From NCBI RefSeq assembly GCF_964656455.1, contig NC_135716.1, positions 77,166,484 to 77,230,483 of the forward strand: a stretch of DNA of 64,000 nt, read 5' to 3'. A model generated the notes under the pieces. That model saw only the letters and a program-made list of their open reading frames with translations, had not been told where the DNA came from and did no database searches. This DNA is from Halichoerus grypus (taxonomy: Eukaryota; Chordata; Mammalia; Carnivora; Phocidae). The position numbers and the translations under genes were made by a program. This document shows positions 32,213 through 44,230 of this stretch, one piece after another (the stretch's first letter is position 1; the number at the start of each line of letters is the position of its first letter).

Positions 32213-33290
32213 GTTTAATTTAGATTTATCTGTATGGAACATGTGTCCAGTATCTAAAATTTACCATCTAAGGCAAATTATTTTTTTCTTACACTATGAG
32301 CTAAAGATATTATAATTTTCTTATAAGGGCTAACATCATCTATTTTGTTTATATTACTTTTGATCATGTCATCCATGTCTAAATGCTTATTCAGCAAATA
32401 CTTACTGAATGATTACTGTGTCCTAGGCATGGTTCTAGGTGCTTGGGATAGATCAGTGAACTAAAAAGAGAAAAATTCTTGCCCTCATGGACTTGTATTT
32501 TAGCAGAGGAATAGAGAAAATAAATGAGAAATATAATAAAGAAACATATTTTGCATCGTAATAAATATCATATAAAAAGGAAAATTAGAGTAAGGTAAAG
32601 ATGGTTAGGTATGCAAGGAAAATTACATAACCACAGTATTTTTTGTTGGCACATTGTAAAATTACATTGCCTACATATGTACAATGCATTTGGAAACACT
32701 GTTCTAGGCCAGCATTTGGAAATTGTGGAAAAAAATCACTGTTAGAACAAAATCACTTGATAAATGAAAATTGACAAATTTACTAGGAGTGTAGAATAAA
32801 TCTAGAATCTAGAAGTCACAGTTCTCTGGTTCCCTACTATGTATTATTTCTTTTCAATAATTCTGGAGCTTCATGACAAACTTGCAACTGTATTAGATCT
32901 TTGTAATTTTCATAGTCCAAGGACAAGCCAAACCATATGTATAACTGTGAAGCAAAAGATCACCATGCATTTATGTGATCAAGAGACAATTTTATGTTCA
33001 CTTGAAATGGAAGGAGCGAGTTGCTTCTATATAAATTTTATTGATTTAAAATCTGGTATATGATAACTTTTGTCTTCTTTACTTAGAATTTCAGTAGGGG
33101 ACATTATAAAGAATACCCATTTCTCACTGTAGAAAATGAAAGTTAAGAAAGGAAAAATGTTAAGTGGTGTTTAGCATCAAGTTTTTAAAGCTCAAAAGTT
33201 GTAGCTTTGTTAAAGTTCAAATAAAAGTTCAATTAGTAAAGCAGTGACTTATCTGAATAAACTAAAAAATTAAATTTAATGTTTTAAGCA
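32213..33290. other. Non-coding DNA with an ancient repeat
   Basis: Around 32385-32600 lies a diverged mammalian-wide repeat ('cagcaaatacttactgaatgattactgtgtcctaggcatggttctaggtgcttggg', then 'tgccctcatggacttg'). I recognise the type but cannot name the family. Elsewhere there is only AT-rich unique sequence; the 74-codon frame at 32839 lacks motifs. Confidence 0.5.
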
Positions 33291-33294
33291 TTTT

Positions 33295-33491
33295 TAAAAG
33301 ATTTTATTTATTTTAGAGAGAGAGAAAGAGAGAAAAAGTTGGAGGGAGGGGAAGAAAGAAAGGGAGAGAGAGAATCTCAAGCAGACTCTGAGCATGGAGC
33401 CCAACATGGGGCTTGATCCCACGACCCCAAGATCATGACCTGAGTGGAAATCGACTTGAATGCTTAACTGACTAAAAGACCCAGGCTCCCC
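33295..33491 (-). mobile_element. CAN-SINE, older diverged copy
   Basis: 'aaaagattttatttattttagagagag' start, GA-rich interior, and the head at the right is degraded (gactaaaagacccaggctcccc). The TSD is about TTAAGCATTTT (33284-33294 and 33492-33502). Divergence marks an older subfamily. Confidence 0.92.
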
Positions 33492-33622
33492 TTAAGCATT
33501 TTATTCTTAAACAAAAACTATTCATAGCACAGTAGTATTTTATCTTGATTCACACAGATACTTAATTTCATAAAAGGATGATAAAATATTGAGTAATGTG
33601 AATATTAAAACACAACCTCTTG

Positions 33623-33840
33623 GGGCGCCTGGGTGGCTCAGTTGTTAAGTGTCTGCCTTCAGCTCAGGTCATGATCCCAGGGTCCTGGGATCGAGCCCCG
33701 CATCGGGCTCCCTGCTCCGCGGGAAGCCTGCTTCTCCCTCTCCCACTCCCCCTGCTTGTGTTCCCTCTCTTGCTGTGTCTCTCTCTGTCAAATAAATAAA
33801 TAAAATCTTAAAACAACAACAACAGCAACAACAACCAACA
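33623..33840 (+). mobile_element. CAN-SINE, young copy with a 16-bp TSD
   Basis: Head GGGCGCCTGGGTGGCTCAG, CT-rich tail ending TCAAATAAATAAATAAAATC, and an A-tail that has changed to (CAA)n repeats. The TSD AAAACACAACCTCTTG is exact (33607-33622 and 33841-33856). Confidence 0.97.
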
Positions 33841-34664
33841 AAAACACAACCTCTTGTTCATTTAAGCCATTTTTTCCTGCTTAGCTTTAAGTTTGTGGAA
33901 ATTTTTTATCCTTTGGTTATAGTTGGATCACAGACTGCCGTTTTCACTGTTAGAAACAATTGCCCCCTTTGCACATAGTTGCTACTAATGCACCTCTTTA
34001 TAATTTGAGATGTGCCATTTTACAATTTTTAATTTGGAGTTTCATGAGCGTTCAATTATTCTTTCTCCAAGTCTTTATTGATCTGATACACAAATATTCT
34101 CTGTAGTGGGACCTCACACAAGGAAAAACAATAGTTTCTTCCCTCCAGATGTTCTTAATTGAATGGAGACAGTGGACATTGTAATAATACACACTTACAG
34201 AAACAGGGCTTAAGAGAGCCCAGAGGCGGGAATGTTTGATCCTGCCAGCCTCCCTGAGCAACATCAATGTGGCCACATAATGGATGCTTGTGATAAAATG
34301 GAGTCACCTCAAGATGTAACTTTCAATAATTGCTGTCAAGAACTACAAAGAACGTATATGGTGCAATTTTGTTTAAAAACATTAACAGTTTTATTAACAG
34401 ACAACTCCCCTCCCCCCCAAACCTGAGTCTCCTTTCCTTTACAATTTCTCTGGCCTGCCTATTCCTGGCAATATCATATTCTGACATGCAGTTTTAAGGT
34501 GGGCTGCCCAGAGTCAGTTATGTGCTGGCATCCCAGAGCCCTGCACTGGGGGTGGCTGCAGTTACAGCAAAGGCAAGAAGAAGGGAGAGAGAAAGTATTT
34601 TTTATCTCTGTTCTTCAAAATTAAAATCTCTTGAATGCCTCTTCTGGTTAAGCGATAGATGATT

Positions 34665-34873
34665 GGGGTGCTTGGGTGGCTCAGTCAGTTGAGCATCCGA
34701 CTCCTGATTTCAGTTCAGGTCATGATCTCAGGGTCATGGGATTGAGCCCCACATCAGGCTCTGTGCTCAGCAGGGAGCCTGCTTGAGATTCTCTCTCTCC
34801 CTCTCCCTCTTCTCCTCCCCTGCCCCCCACTTGTGTTCTCTCTCTCTCAAATAAGTAAATAAAATCTTAAAAC
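34665..34873 (+). mobile_element. CAN-SINE, older copy
   Basis: Head GGGGTGCTTGGGTGGCTCAG, variant 'cctgatttcagttcagg' and the 'gcttgagattctctctctcc' tail of an older subfamily. The imperfect TSD is about AAGCGATAGATGATT / AAGCAATAGATTGTT. Confidence 0.94.
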
Positions 34874-34944
34874 AAGCAATAGATTGTTAATCTACAATGC
34901 TATAGAATAATATAAACATAAAGTAAAAATTATCTTCTTCCTTT

Positions 34945-35310
34945 TTCCTAGCCATCTCTAGATGTGTGAGGTTTGCTGGTCTGTGAGTGAGTGCTTTGTG
35001 CAGTGTCCCAAAAGGCTGGGGAATCTGGGCACTCACTCCATTCTCCTCTTCCCAGTGATAGGAATTCTTTCAAGCCAAGTGTCCTGTTGGCAGTGAGCAG
35101 TGCTGGTCTGGGGGATGGGATGATGCAGCAAAATGAAGCTGTTCCTCTTTTTTTTGGGTGTGGTTATTCTCAGATGTGTTGCTGCAGCTTTGTAAGTGGA
35201 CTCCCAAGCCCTATTCTATTCATGAATAGAATTCTGTCGAATTCTTGATCTTTATGGGGAGATGAAGGTTGGAGTCCCCTACTTTACCATCTTGGTGAAA
35301 AATCTTGGTT
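34945..35310 (-). mobile_element. Possible old L1 5'-end fragment
   Basis: The right end, 'ggagtcccctactttaccatcttggtgaaa', reads on the minus strand like an old L1 start (AAGATGGTAAAGTAGG). The GC content is higher than in the flanks. The interior is not recognised, so this is a tentative call. Confidence 0.35.
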
Positions 35311-37190
35311 CTGTTTTTATTAAAGGATTATTTACTCCAGTGGGGAGGAGAGATAACAAACCTTTGAAAATACTAGAGACCCTCAGTTCTGCTACAAATG
35401 GGTATGATACATAACAAATTATTAAAATAGCTAGTTTAAAAATGGAACTGGTTTGCATTTGGGGCTATCATAAGCAATGAAAGAGTCTGAGTAGACTCCG
35501 TATGGTGCAGCTCTCCTTCACAATGCTACACAAAGCAGAACTCATTGGAATACAAGCATTAACCTTCAGAGTGCCTTTCTACAGTCCTTCTACCTAAAGC
35601 CCTGAGGATGGCCTCTGAATGATTCTTCATTACACTTGCAGAGCTGGGAAAGCACTGTGGAAGTCTGTTTGGTAGTCTTGTTATGGAATTCACTGGTTTG
35701 GGAAAACCAGATTCCAAGCAAGAGTAGCGTGAGGAGCCGCATATTGAATTCTGATTTGTCAATGGCATTCTTTTCAAATTCTTGACACATTTCTGAGGGA
35801 AACTTTGAAGTCAAATAGATTAGATGTTAAAAAAATTGTTTCCTTTATTTGCTTTTCTGTAGTTTAGTTTGAAAACTCAGCTTTAGGATTTTAATGCTGT
35901 TATTCCTCCATTTGAGAAAACTATTGCAATAAAAATAATTGTTGAAATATTTGAGATAATTGAATAATTAAATATTTGAAATAATTGAAATAATCATGGT
36001 ATTAAACTAAATTAGATATGTTAAATAAGCAGTTGTCCTCTTCGTGCTTTAACTTAACAAAATCTGTGTGGACGTCTTTCTTGACCTTCCAGTTTACATG
36101 TTATTCCTCCTGTGCAAGTCCTCCACTTCCTTACTTTACATCCTGCATTTTAACTATTTCTTTACTCATTGATCTAATTGAACCATGAGTTCTTGGAGGG
36201 AAGGCACATTCCCAAATTCACAGTGTCTTGTCAGTTTTGAAAAATTCTTTGTCATTATCCTTTCAGATATTTATTCTGGTTCATTCTTTCTATTCTGTCT
36301 GTAAGTCTATTGAAAATGTATAATTCCTAATAATATGTATAAATGTGTATAATGTGTATGTAAACATATGACTGTATGTATACATAATGTTTTCACCAGG
36401 AGGGTTTTTCTGAACTACTTGATGTGCAGTTCTCAGGAGCTGGGCTCCGTTCCTGACATTAAAGAAGAAAATCAAAAAATATTTGTTGACAGAGATAATA
36501 TATGCATTCTCTCTTTTATTTTAAGTATGTTATAAATCTAAGTAAAACAAGGAATTCCTGTTATAGATAATATTCTTTCTTGCATGCACTATCTCATTGT
36601 GCTGAATTACCCTGCTTAAGTAATATGATGTGAGTTCTGATATAGAACTCATCTTCTTCTCCCCTCCTACCCCTTCTTCTCCTCCTCTTCCTCTGGCTCC
36701 TCCTTCTTCTCCTCCTTCTTCTTTTGGCTAAATGGTTCTTCAAAATTAGCCTATAAAATTATTGCTTAGATGATCACCGATCTTCCCATGAAGCACATTG
36801 CTAATATGTGCTGTGCTATTTTCTATGTGATATTAGTCATTAATTTAATTTCTTGAGATGTTTATTAGCAATATTCCAGACAAGGTAACCTAAGGGGCAC
36901 CTCCAGCACAAGATGTATAAAATATTAATTGAATTTTCCTTTAGTGTAATAATAGCAGTGGCGAAAAAAAGAAAAAAAGATGCTACACTGGAATATTAAG
37001 ATGAAGAGAAATCCTGGATCCAGAGGATGGGTTTAGCAGGCAGTCACTTCCCTGGTAGGCCAGGGCCCCATGCGACAGACTGTTATGTGGAGACACCCCA
37101 GCCTGAGAATCAAAACTTCAAAGGTTGAACCAGGGGGCAGTATGGATATTTGCTGGTCTCAGTTTTGTCACTAAGTGAACAAAGGGCAAC
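35311..37190. other. Unique AT-rich non-coding DNA
   Basis: No gene or clear transposon is seen. Overlapping minus-strand frames of 72-74 codons at 35559-35814 have no domain. A low-complexity CTT/CCT tract lies at about 36648-36726. Confidence 0.5.
36648..36726. repeat. Polypyrimidine (CTT/CCT)n low-complexity tract
   Basis: About 80 bases almost wholly C and T on the plus strand, in CTT, CTC and CCT units. Confidence 0.85.
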
Positions 37191-37211
37191 TATTTTCTTC
37201 TGAGGATTCTT

Positions 37212-37414
37212 TTTTTTTTTTTTTAAAGATTTTATTTATTTATCTGAGAGAGAGGATGAGAGGAGAGAGAGAGCACATGAGAGAGGGGAGGGTCAGAGGG
37301 AGAAGCAGACTCCCTGCCAAGCAGGGAGCCTGATGCAGGACTCGATCCTGGGACTCCAGGATAATGACCTGAGCCGAAGGCAGTCGCTTAACCAACTGAG
37401 CCACCCAGGCGCCC
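37212..37414 (-). mobile_element. CAN-SINE, exact TSD
   Basis: Minus-strand copy with a T-run and GA-rich interior; the head at the right is GAGCCACCCAGGCGCC. The TSD TCTTCTGAGGATTCTT is exact (37196-37211 and 37415-37430). Confidence 0.97.
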
Positions 37415-37559
37415 TCTTCTGAGGATTCTTAACCACAAAACAGCCCACAAACAGATTTGGGGGCATGAATTCACATTACTTGGGTGACCCTAAGTCCACG
37501 ATGTGAGAATTTAGTATAAAATGTTTCTTGGTAGGTGCATTTATTAAGGGCCAATAAAG

Positions 37560-38440
37560 AAAATGTACATATATTACATACGACAGACTAATAAGATCCA
37601 GAATATATGAATTCCTACAAATCAATAAGAAAAACAGTAGAAAAAAGACCACAATACAAAAGGCATTTCATGTAAGAGAACACATCAGTGGCCAATAAAC
37701 CATTAAAAAATGCTTTACCTCATCAGAAATCAGAGAAATGCAAATTGAAACAATAAGCTACATTTAACATCCACTGTACTGACTAAAATTAAAAAGACTA
37801 AAGACCCCACTGCTGTCATGCATGTAGATCAGTGAGAACTCTTACATACTGGTGGGAGTCCAAATTGGTATAAGCACTGGAGAAAACAATTTGCTCTTAT
37901 CTAGTAAAGTTGAATATATGCATATCCTATAGCCAGCAATTTCATTTCCAGGTACATAATCTAGAAAATTCTTGCACACACCACAGTAGGAGACATGAAC
38001 AAGACTGCTCATTGCACCATTATTTGCAATAGTAACTATTACAAAAGTAACCAACAACCCAATGTCTTGCGATCATTGAATGGTTAGATTATGACATATT
38101 CACAATTACAAAATACTATACAGCAGTAAAACGAGTGAAGTGTTGCTCACATCAACATCAACTACTCTCACTGAGTTAAAGACACAGGTTGCCAAATATC
38201 TGCATATGATCCCACCTTATGTAATGTCAGCAACATGCATTATGAATGGTCTATGGGTATACTCATGTGTGGTAAGCTGAGAGAAAAGCAAGAGAGGGAT
38301 GAACACACAACAAATGTAGGCGGGTGATTACCCCTTGTCAGGCGCACAAGACTAGGAAGGGGCAGACACATGGGACTACAAAGTTATTGGTAGTTTTCTA
38401 TTTTACAGGCAAAATCATGAGTGCATTGGTGTTTGTGGGG
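37560..38440 (+). mobile_element. Old L1 (L1M) ORF2 end and 3' UTR fragment
   Basis: The plus strand follows old L1 3' sequence: 'agaacacatcagtggccaataaaccat', 'ctcatcagaaatcagagaaatgcaaattgaaac', 'actcttacatactggtgggagt', 'tatagccagcaatttcatttcc', 'gctcattgcaccattatttgcaatag', then a 3' UTR part ending near 38440. Every frame is broken. Confidence 0.8.
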
Positions 38441-38809
38441 GGTGGATTTTGTGATTTTCCCAGTAGGAAAGACTCTGATAATAGATTGTTTTTTCCTTAC
38501 TAAAAATTAGATGAAAGTACTAAAATAATTTTGTACTCTTTTGCTATGGAAAACAGAAGAAATAAGCAAATGCTCTAAACTAATTGTCTAAGAAAATATC
38601 TTACTTAGCATAACATAAAGTTAAAGCATAACTTTTGAGAATCAAATTTGCAAGAGGGATTCTTAATCATGGTGCACTAAAATGGATTATTCTTTTTAAA
38701 TATATACTAGAATTAATAAGATTATGAGTTGAACAAACTAAATTACATAGAAAATCCTTCAGAAGTGATTCTGAGTGGATACTGGAAGTTTCTCTTAGGA
38801 CTAGGCAAT

Positions 38810-38940
38810 ATTTGTTACCCACAGTTTCTGATGGAGTGGCTCAGTGGGGCTGGGGCTGGACTCCAAGAACCTGTGTTTTTATCAAGCATGTCAGGTGCAG
38901 GTATTCCAGTGACCATGTTTTGAAAAACATTGGGTTAGCA
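38810..38940. mobile_element. MER5-like hAT DNA transposon fragment
   Basis: 'ctggactccaagaacctgtgtttttatcaagcatgtcaggtgcaggtattccagtgaccatgttttgaaaaacat' resembles the MER5A/B non-autonomous hAT family. Ancient and partial. Confidence 0.5.
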
Positions 38941-38944
38941 TTGA

Positions 38945-40395
38945 AGTTAACAGTTTGCAAATTTTGGCAAATAAAAGGTAGAGAAGCAAAAAACAAAAAT
39001 AAACTAAATCCTCAAATATTTTGCAAAGATATGATTATACCTGTTAATTTGAAAAAATGCACCGAAAATAACATAAATTAATGATCAATTCTCCATAAAG
39101 AACATGCAGTTATAGGGAAAACAGCCAGAAATTTTCCTTTGGCTGTATTCTGTGGACAGCTGTTAGTGAGAAACACCAGTATCTCTTTTGCTCTGAAAAA
39201 AAGCCTCAACTTGAAATATCTGGGCTGTACTATTAAATTAAACCTGTAAAAATTAAGATTGATTAATGTACTAAAAGTGAGTTACTTAGCATGGAAAATT
39301 AAAGAAGTTCCTTGAGAACTAAGAGATTCACAGGAAAATGCAGCCGTTTTCCACATAGTATGCCTGATGCTCTATGTACATTTAACCTTAGCTGGGTAGT
39401 GAAGATTTCAGGTTTCAGGTAGCAGCACCAGTAAAGTGTAGAAAGGAATGTTTCTGAAAAGATTATTCTCAATAGGGAGGAAATGTGATAAAAATGAGAT
39501 CATGGAAAGCGTAGAATCTACCTGCATGTTTAGGTTCTAGGATCCTTCCTTCCAACCAAATAGATTATGTCCAGATAGAAAACAGCCAGGAAGTTTTGTG
39601 TTGCCATTTTATTTCAATATATTTCTGGATTGGCTGGATACATTTGATAGTGACTGAAAAGGAGGTGCATTCTGTGAAACCCTGATAGTCCAAGCACAGT
39701 TCTGGGAACATGGATAACAGTTCATGTTGATTCCTGAAGGAGGTAGTTTTATTTAATCTTCAATCAGCCATATGGCAGAGACACTATTATTGGGTCCATT
39801 TACTAGATGGGGAGATTGAGGCATAGCAGTTTAAGTATCTTGCTTGATGTTTCACATTTAGTAACTGCAGGATTGAAATTCATGCCGCAGCTACACCCTG
39901 GTCAGTATCCTAGATTTCAAACAGGATGGTAGGATGAAGGGAGGGCATTAGTTGATTCTGACCTGCAAGATCTTAGTGAAGCTGGGAGATTGATTTGCAT
40001 GGCTGTATACAGTACTTGGATTTAAAGCAAATGTTTTTCCCCACCATATTTTAAAAGTTTATTTCTCAAACCTCTATCACTTTTGTCATTTACTTCTCAC
40101 CCTAAATTTCCCAGGACTCTGATGAACAAGGGTCACGTTTCCACTTCAGCTCTGGGTCACCACAGCCCAGCATTTACATAAGTAGCAGAGTCAACTGCCG
40201 AGTAGCCAATAAGTCACTCTGAAGTCAGCCTAGAAGTCAATCTTTCTTCATCCAGCTTGGTATGGAAGACAAATGGATAAATAACAGGAGGTACCACTGC
40301 AGTATTAGATCCATTATGTAAACTGACCACACTTTACTTAGAAAGTTGGGGAAAAATAGCAGACTAAATGCTTCTTAAAGTGAGCCTGGATGTGA
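38945..40395. other. Non-coding DNA with a MIR fragment
   Basis: No gene seen. A MIR in minus orientation lies at about 39735-39910 ('ggtccatttactagatggggagattgaggcatagcag'). The rest looks unique. Confidence 0.5.
39735..39910 (-). mobile_element. MIR SINE fragment
   Basis: The plus strand matches the reverse-complement MIR core: 'cactattattgggtccatttactagatggggagattgaggcatagcag' then 'tttcacatttagtaactgcaggattgaaattcatgcc'. Confidence 0.75.
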
Positions 40396-40396
<1 letters not shown>

Positions 40397-40435
<39 letters not shown>

Positions 40436-40441
40436 TATGTG

Positions 40442-40477
<36 letters not shown>

Positions 40478-40491
40478 TATATATATTAACA
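40397..40491. repeat. (TA)n/(CA)n microsatellite with a 58-base perfect palindrome
   Basis: Alternating purine-pyrimidine DNA. Around TACACATATATATGTGTA (40426-40443) the two TA arms are exactly symmetrical out to 40406 and 40463, giving a perfect palindrome. A (CA)n block follows at 40464. Confidence 0.95.
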
Positions 40492-40599
40492 TTACATAAA
40501 TATTTAGAGGAATAGTCTGGATTAATACACCGTTTTCACTTTTGGTTATATTAACAAAAAAATAAGTTGATTAATAGCCAATCTTCAGTATTTGTCTAA

Positions 40600-40797
40600 A
40601 GTCCAAACCTCGGGCCGGTGGCTTTCTCCTTGCCTACACACTAGAATTACATGGACCCTTTAAAAATGTACTTAGAACCAGGTACATCACACATCACTTA
40701 CATCAGAATCTCTGGGGATGGGACTCAGCCATCAGGATTTAAAAATTTTCCTCAGGTGTATCTGATGAGCAGCCAAGGTTGAGAACCACTGTCTTAG
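40600..40797. mobile_element. MER5-like hAT DNA transposon copy
   Basis: 'cacactagaattacatggaccctttaaaaatgta', 'catcagaatctctggggatgggact', and the end 'gaccagccaaggttgagaaccactgt'-type sequence match the MER5A family. Terminal 'gagaaccactg' is the family end. Confidence 0.65.
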
Positions 40798-40799
40798 CT

Positions 40800-41950
40800 A
40801 TTTCCCATGCAAGAGCCACTTGATTTGGTTCTAAACAATTAAAGGGACTGTATTTTCTTTATTCTTATATCTGGAAAATCCTGTCCTTATCTTTTAATCA
40901 AGATATAATAGAATACCTCACCTTTCCTTAATGGAAAAACAATCAGATGTTCAAACAGAGTTGAAATTTGTTTTGCTAGAATTAGAGAAATGTATAGTGG
41001 AGAGAGAGTCACTGCTAATGTAAATCAGTTATGCTGGTAATCGGTTTAACTACAGCGCTGTCGAATGTGGCATGAAATATGGGACTGTAGAGGTGGTCCT
41101 AATTGCTGTAATTAGCCACGAAGGACTAAAGCGAAGAGGATCACTAGTGTTGGGGAAGTGGGATGGGAGAATGATTCTATCAGTTTTCAGCCTGAAGGAA
41201 AACCCTTCGAATTTCTAACTCATCTTCTTCTAAAACAAGGGGAAAATTAACCATAATTGAATAATGCATTAAATCTGTTCTGGAATGATAGTCAGCACAA
41301 ATTATTCAAAACAGTGTCTGAAGACCTGCTGAATATGAAAGAGGAGTTTTTAATGCAGACTGGGTGAAGGAGCCCAGTGACTCGCTATATGAGATTCATC
41401 TGCATTCATAAATTTTTAATATCTTTTTCATCTGTAATATAATTATATAAACAGGATGAAGATAAAATTGTCTACATAAGTATATATGAACTACTAATAA
41501 CTAAATGCTCCTGATAATGCATATAATTTATGCCATTTTATGTAGAACATGTTTTCCTGAATATACTTGTAATTACATGATTTTGAGAAAAAGACAATGA
41601 TTAATGTTAGGAAGCTTTCTATAGAAAGCTTTTCTAGATGGTAAGAGTCTTGAAGGCATATATTTGTATTAAAATCCCCCCTCCCAAAATATATATTGCC
41701 TCGCAGAATATACTGCTTATCCTATGCACTATGTTAAATATGTTTATACCAATAAGCCTTTTGGTGAATCTTTGTAGAACAAGAATAATCACCTCTTCTA
41801 TTTTCTTATTTAGTTTTGAGTGTATTCATCCATGTTTAAATGAAAATTCAAAGAACTTCATCTCTAACTTTCCTCATACATGCACCTATTTTTAGCTGTT
41901 GGTTTCTAATTTGAAATAGGAGCACCGTAATCAGCCAAAGCCATTCCAAA
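40800..41950. other. Unique non-coding DNA, possible conserved noncoding element
   Basis: No transposon is seen from about 40960 to 41600 apart from a possible MIR trace near 41690-41820. The segment 41020-41330 keeps scattered CpGs in AT-rich surroundings and contains paired TAAT motifs (see findings). No open frame is supported. Confidence 0.4.
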
Positions 41951-41955
41951 GTAGA

Positions 41956-41956
<1 letters not shown>

Positions 41957-42037
<81 letters not shown>

Positions 42038-42124
42038 GTGCATATATATATATATACACACATATATATATATATATGTGCATGCATAAGTGTGTGTTTT
42101 TATGTGTGTGTGTATGTGTGTGTA
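41957..42124. repeat. (TG)n-(TA)n compound microsatellite
   Basis: About 15 TG units, then a long TA run broken by TACATATA and TGCATATA, then TG-rich sequence to 42124. The Cys/Val- and Tyr/Ile-repeat frames across it are artefacts. Confidence 0.96.
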
Positions 42125-42194
42125 AGGACAGGCCTGTGCACAGGTGATGAGTCATGTCCAGTGAGCTTCCCGCATTCTACTTTGTCCAGGTGCT

Positions 42195-42517
42195 CTTCCT
42201 ATTTCAGCTCAGGACACCATATCAAATACCACAGACTGGATGGCTTCAGGAACAGACATTTATTTCTAATGGTTCTGGAGCCTGGGGAGTCCAGCATCAG
42301 GGTGCCAGCAGGGTTCCAGATAGCTGCTTTCTTGTTGTATCCTGATAGGGGAGAGAGAGAGAGTTCTGGTGTCACCAGCTCTCGTGTATCATAGCTCCAT
42401 ACTTATGACCTCATTAAGCTTAATCACTTCCTAAAGGACCTATCTACAATGCAGTCACATGAAAGGTTGGGGCTTTAATATATGAATTTTGGGGATACAA
42501 TCCAGTCTATGGCAATC
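42195..42517 (-). mobile_element. MaLR-type (MLT1-like) LTR fragment
   Basis: The plus strand reads as the reverse complement of an MLT1-type LTR: 'accacagactggatggcttcaggaacagacatttatttctaatggttctggagcctgg' at the 3' side, then 'gggagagagagagagttctgg', and 'atatgaattttggggatacaatccagtctatggca' at the 5' side. It is a solo LTR fragment; no internal retroviral genes are present. Ancient. Confidence 0.65.
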
Positions 42518-42967
42518 AGAGTCTATTTTCTTACCTGAGATGAAACCAGTGCTATTTTCATTGCTGTAGCAAGTGCTCAGTGCCAAGAACTGAAGTAGGT
42601 CATGAGGAAATAAGACACATGATACTTATTTCAGACAATGCCATGCCTGAATTTGTACCTTTGTGTGGTATTTTAAGAAATCGAGAGCTAAAGTTTTATT
42701 CACCTTCTGATGTACTTTTTTGTATCAGCCCTGTTCCCTGAGGAAATTGCAAAATCTTGTTGTCCAAACCACTAGCCTGTGAAGGATATGAAGTAAGAGT
42801 CAGGGGAGCATGGAGTTAGAGATCAAATAGCTTCTAATTATCAGCTTCCCCAGGCATTTGTCCTTGAAACTTTTCAGTTCTTATGTTCCCTTGGTTTCAG
42901 ATTTACCTTAGCTTTTTCTAGCAGAAAAAAAACTCATATTTCCTTAAAATAATGAGTTGGATCATTT

Positions 42968-43157
42968 ATTTTTATTTTTTAAAAAGATTTTATTTATTTA
43001 TTTGACAGAGAGAGAGAAAGCATAAGCAGGGAGAGTGGCAGGCAGAGGGAGAGGGAGAAGCAGACTCCCCGCTGAGCAGGGAGCCCAATGTGGGGCTCGA
43101 TCCCAGGACCCCAAGCCGAAGGCAGACGCTTAACTGACTGAGCCACCCCGGTGCCCC
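42968..43157 (-). mobile_element. CAN-SINE with small internal deletion
   Basis: Minus-strand copy. Compared with the others it lacks part of 'tgggatcatgacctgag' (reads 'gaccccaagccgaag'). The TSD is about GAGTTGGATCATTT / GAGTTAGATCATTT (42954-42967 and 43158-43171). Confidence 0.95.
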
Positions 43158-43402
43158 GAGTTAGATCATTTGATGTGAAAGTATAGAGGAACCTTACTAT
43201 CCAATATGAACGGCTGCCATGATTGACTTGCGAAATGGCAGTTAATGGACACGCACACTCTTTGTCCTATGTGTTATTGTCTCTGAGGGTCTCACTCATT
43301 CAATGTATTTATTCTATAATCACTATGACACCAAACACAAAACATAGTGTGTGGTGCTGTGGCACTGGGATTTACTATGTTGGTGTTTTCCTGACATAAC
43401 TG

Positions 43403-43560
43403 ATGATAATAATGACAAAATAAGAACGAAATATGTGCCAGATTCTGTGCTAAGTGCTTTAATAGGTTATCTTCATTTTTACAAAAATCCTGTGATGGCG
43501 TTAAAAGTCACCCCTATTAAATAAAAAACTAAATGTGACAACTGGCAGAAACTAATAGGA
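43403..43560 (-). mobile_element. MIR SINE fragment
   Basis: The plus strand matches reverse-complement MIR: 'gatgataataatgacaaaataagaacgaaatatgtgccagattctgtgctaagtgcttt' then 'ttttacaaaaatcctgtgatgg'. Confidence 0.7.
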
Positions 43561-44094
43561 AAAATAATGCATTTATTTTCATCCTTTCCTTCATTTTTAA
43601 GCAGAAAAATGACTAACTAAATGGGTTGGTGTTGGTAAAGAAAATTCTATGCATAAGTAAAAGGCTGCTACAGCCACAGCGAACCCCAGAACCACACCAG
43701 ACACAGACATCAGTACATTCTTCTGACAGTCTCTGAGGTTAATCAGAACTTAGCACCCATCCTTTTATTTCTAATAAATGCAGTGAAGCTATATCCTTGA
43801 CTACTTTGCCCAACTTTCAGAGAGGCTCTGAACCCACTTGGATAGAGTCACAGTGTATGCTTTACTAGATTCAACATCCGCATAGTCAAAGAAGAATGAA
43901 TAGAAGTCTTCTTTAAATAGCTTGAACAGCAAAGGTATAGTTTAAGCACAATGTACTGTGGAAGATTATAAATTCTGGAAGCATGAAGAGTAGATTTTCA
44001 CAGAATTGTAGATCAGAGAGTGCTGTGAGATGGTCCTAATATTTGTCTAGTTTCTAGCCCAATACCTGTTTGTTGAACTTAAGGAAAATTAAGT

Positions 44095-44230
44095 CTAATA
44101 TTGCCCTGTTATTTTACAAATGGAAATCTGGAAAACAGAGAAATTAAATGTCTTCTTTAAAGTCACATAGCTCGGTAATTGTAGAGTCAGGATAAAAGTC
44201 TAAATGGTCTTGCTCCAGATTCCGTGTATT
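44095..44230 (-). mobile_element. MIR SINE fragment
   Basis: 'ttattttacaaatggaaatctggaaaacagagaaattaaatg' then 'agtcacatagctcggtaattgtagagtcaggataaaag' and 'cttgctccagattccgtg' match reverse-complement MIR. Confidence 0.75.

Noticed and set aside
41848..42394. Tyr/Ile- and Cys/Val-repeat frames, up to 144 codons
   Set aside because: Translations of the TG/TA microsatellite.
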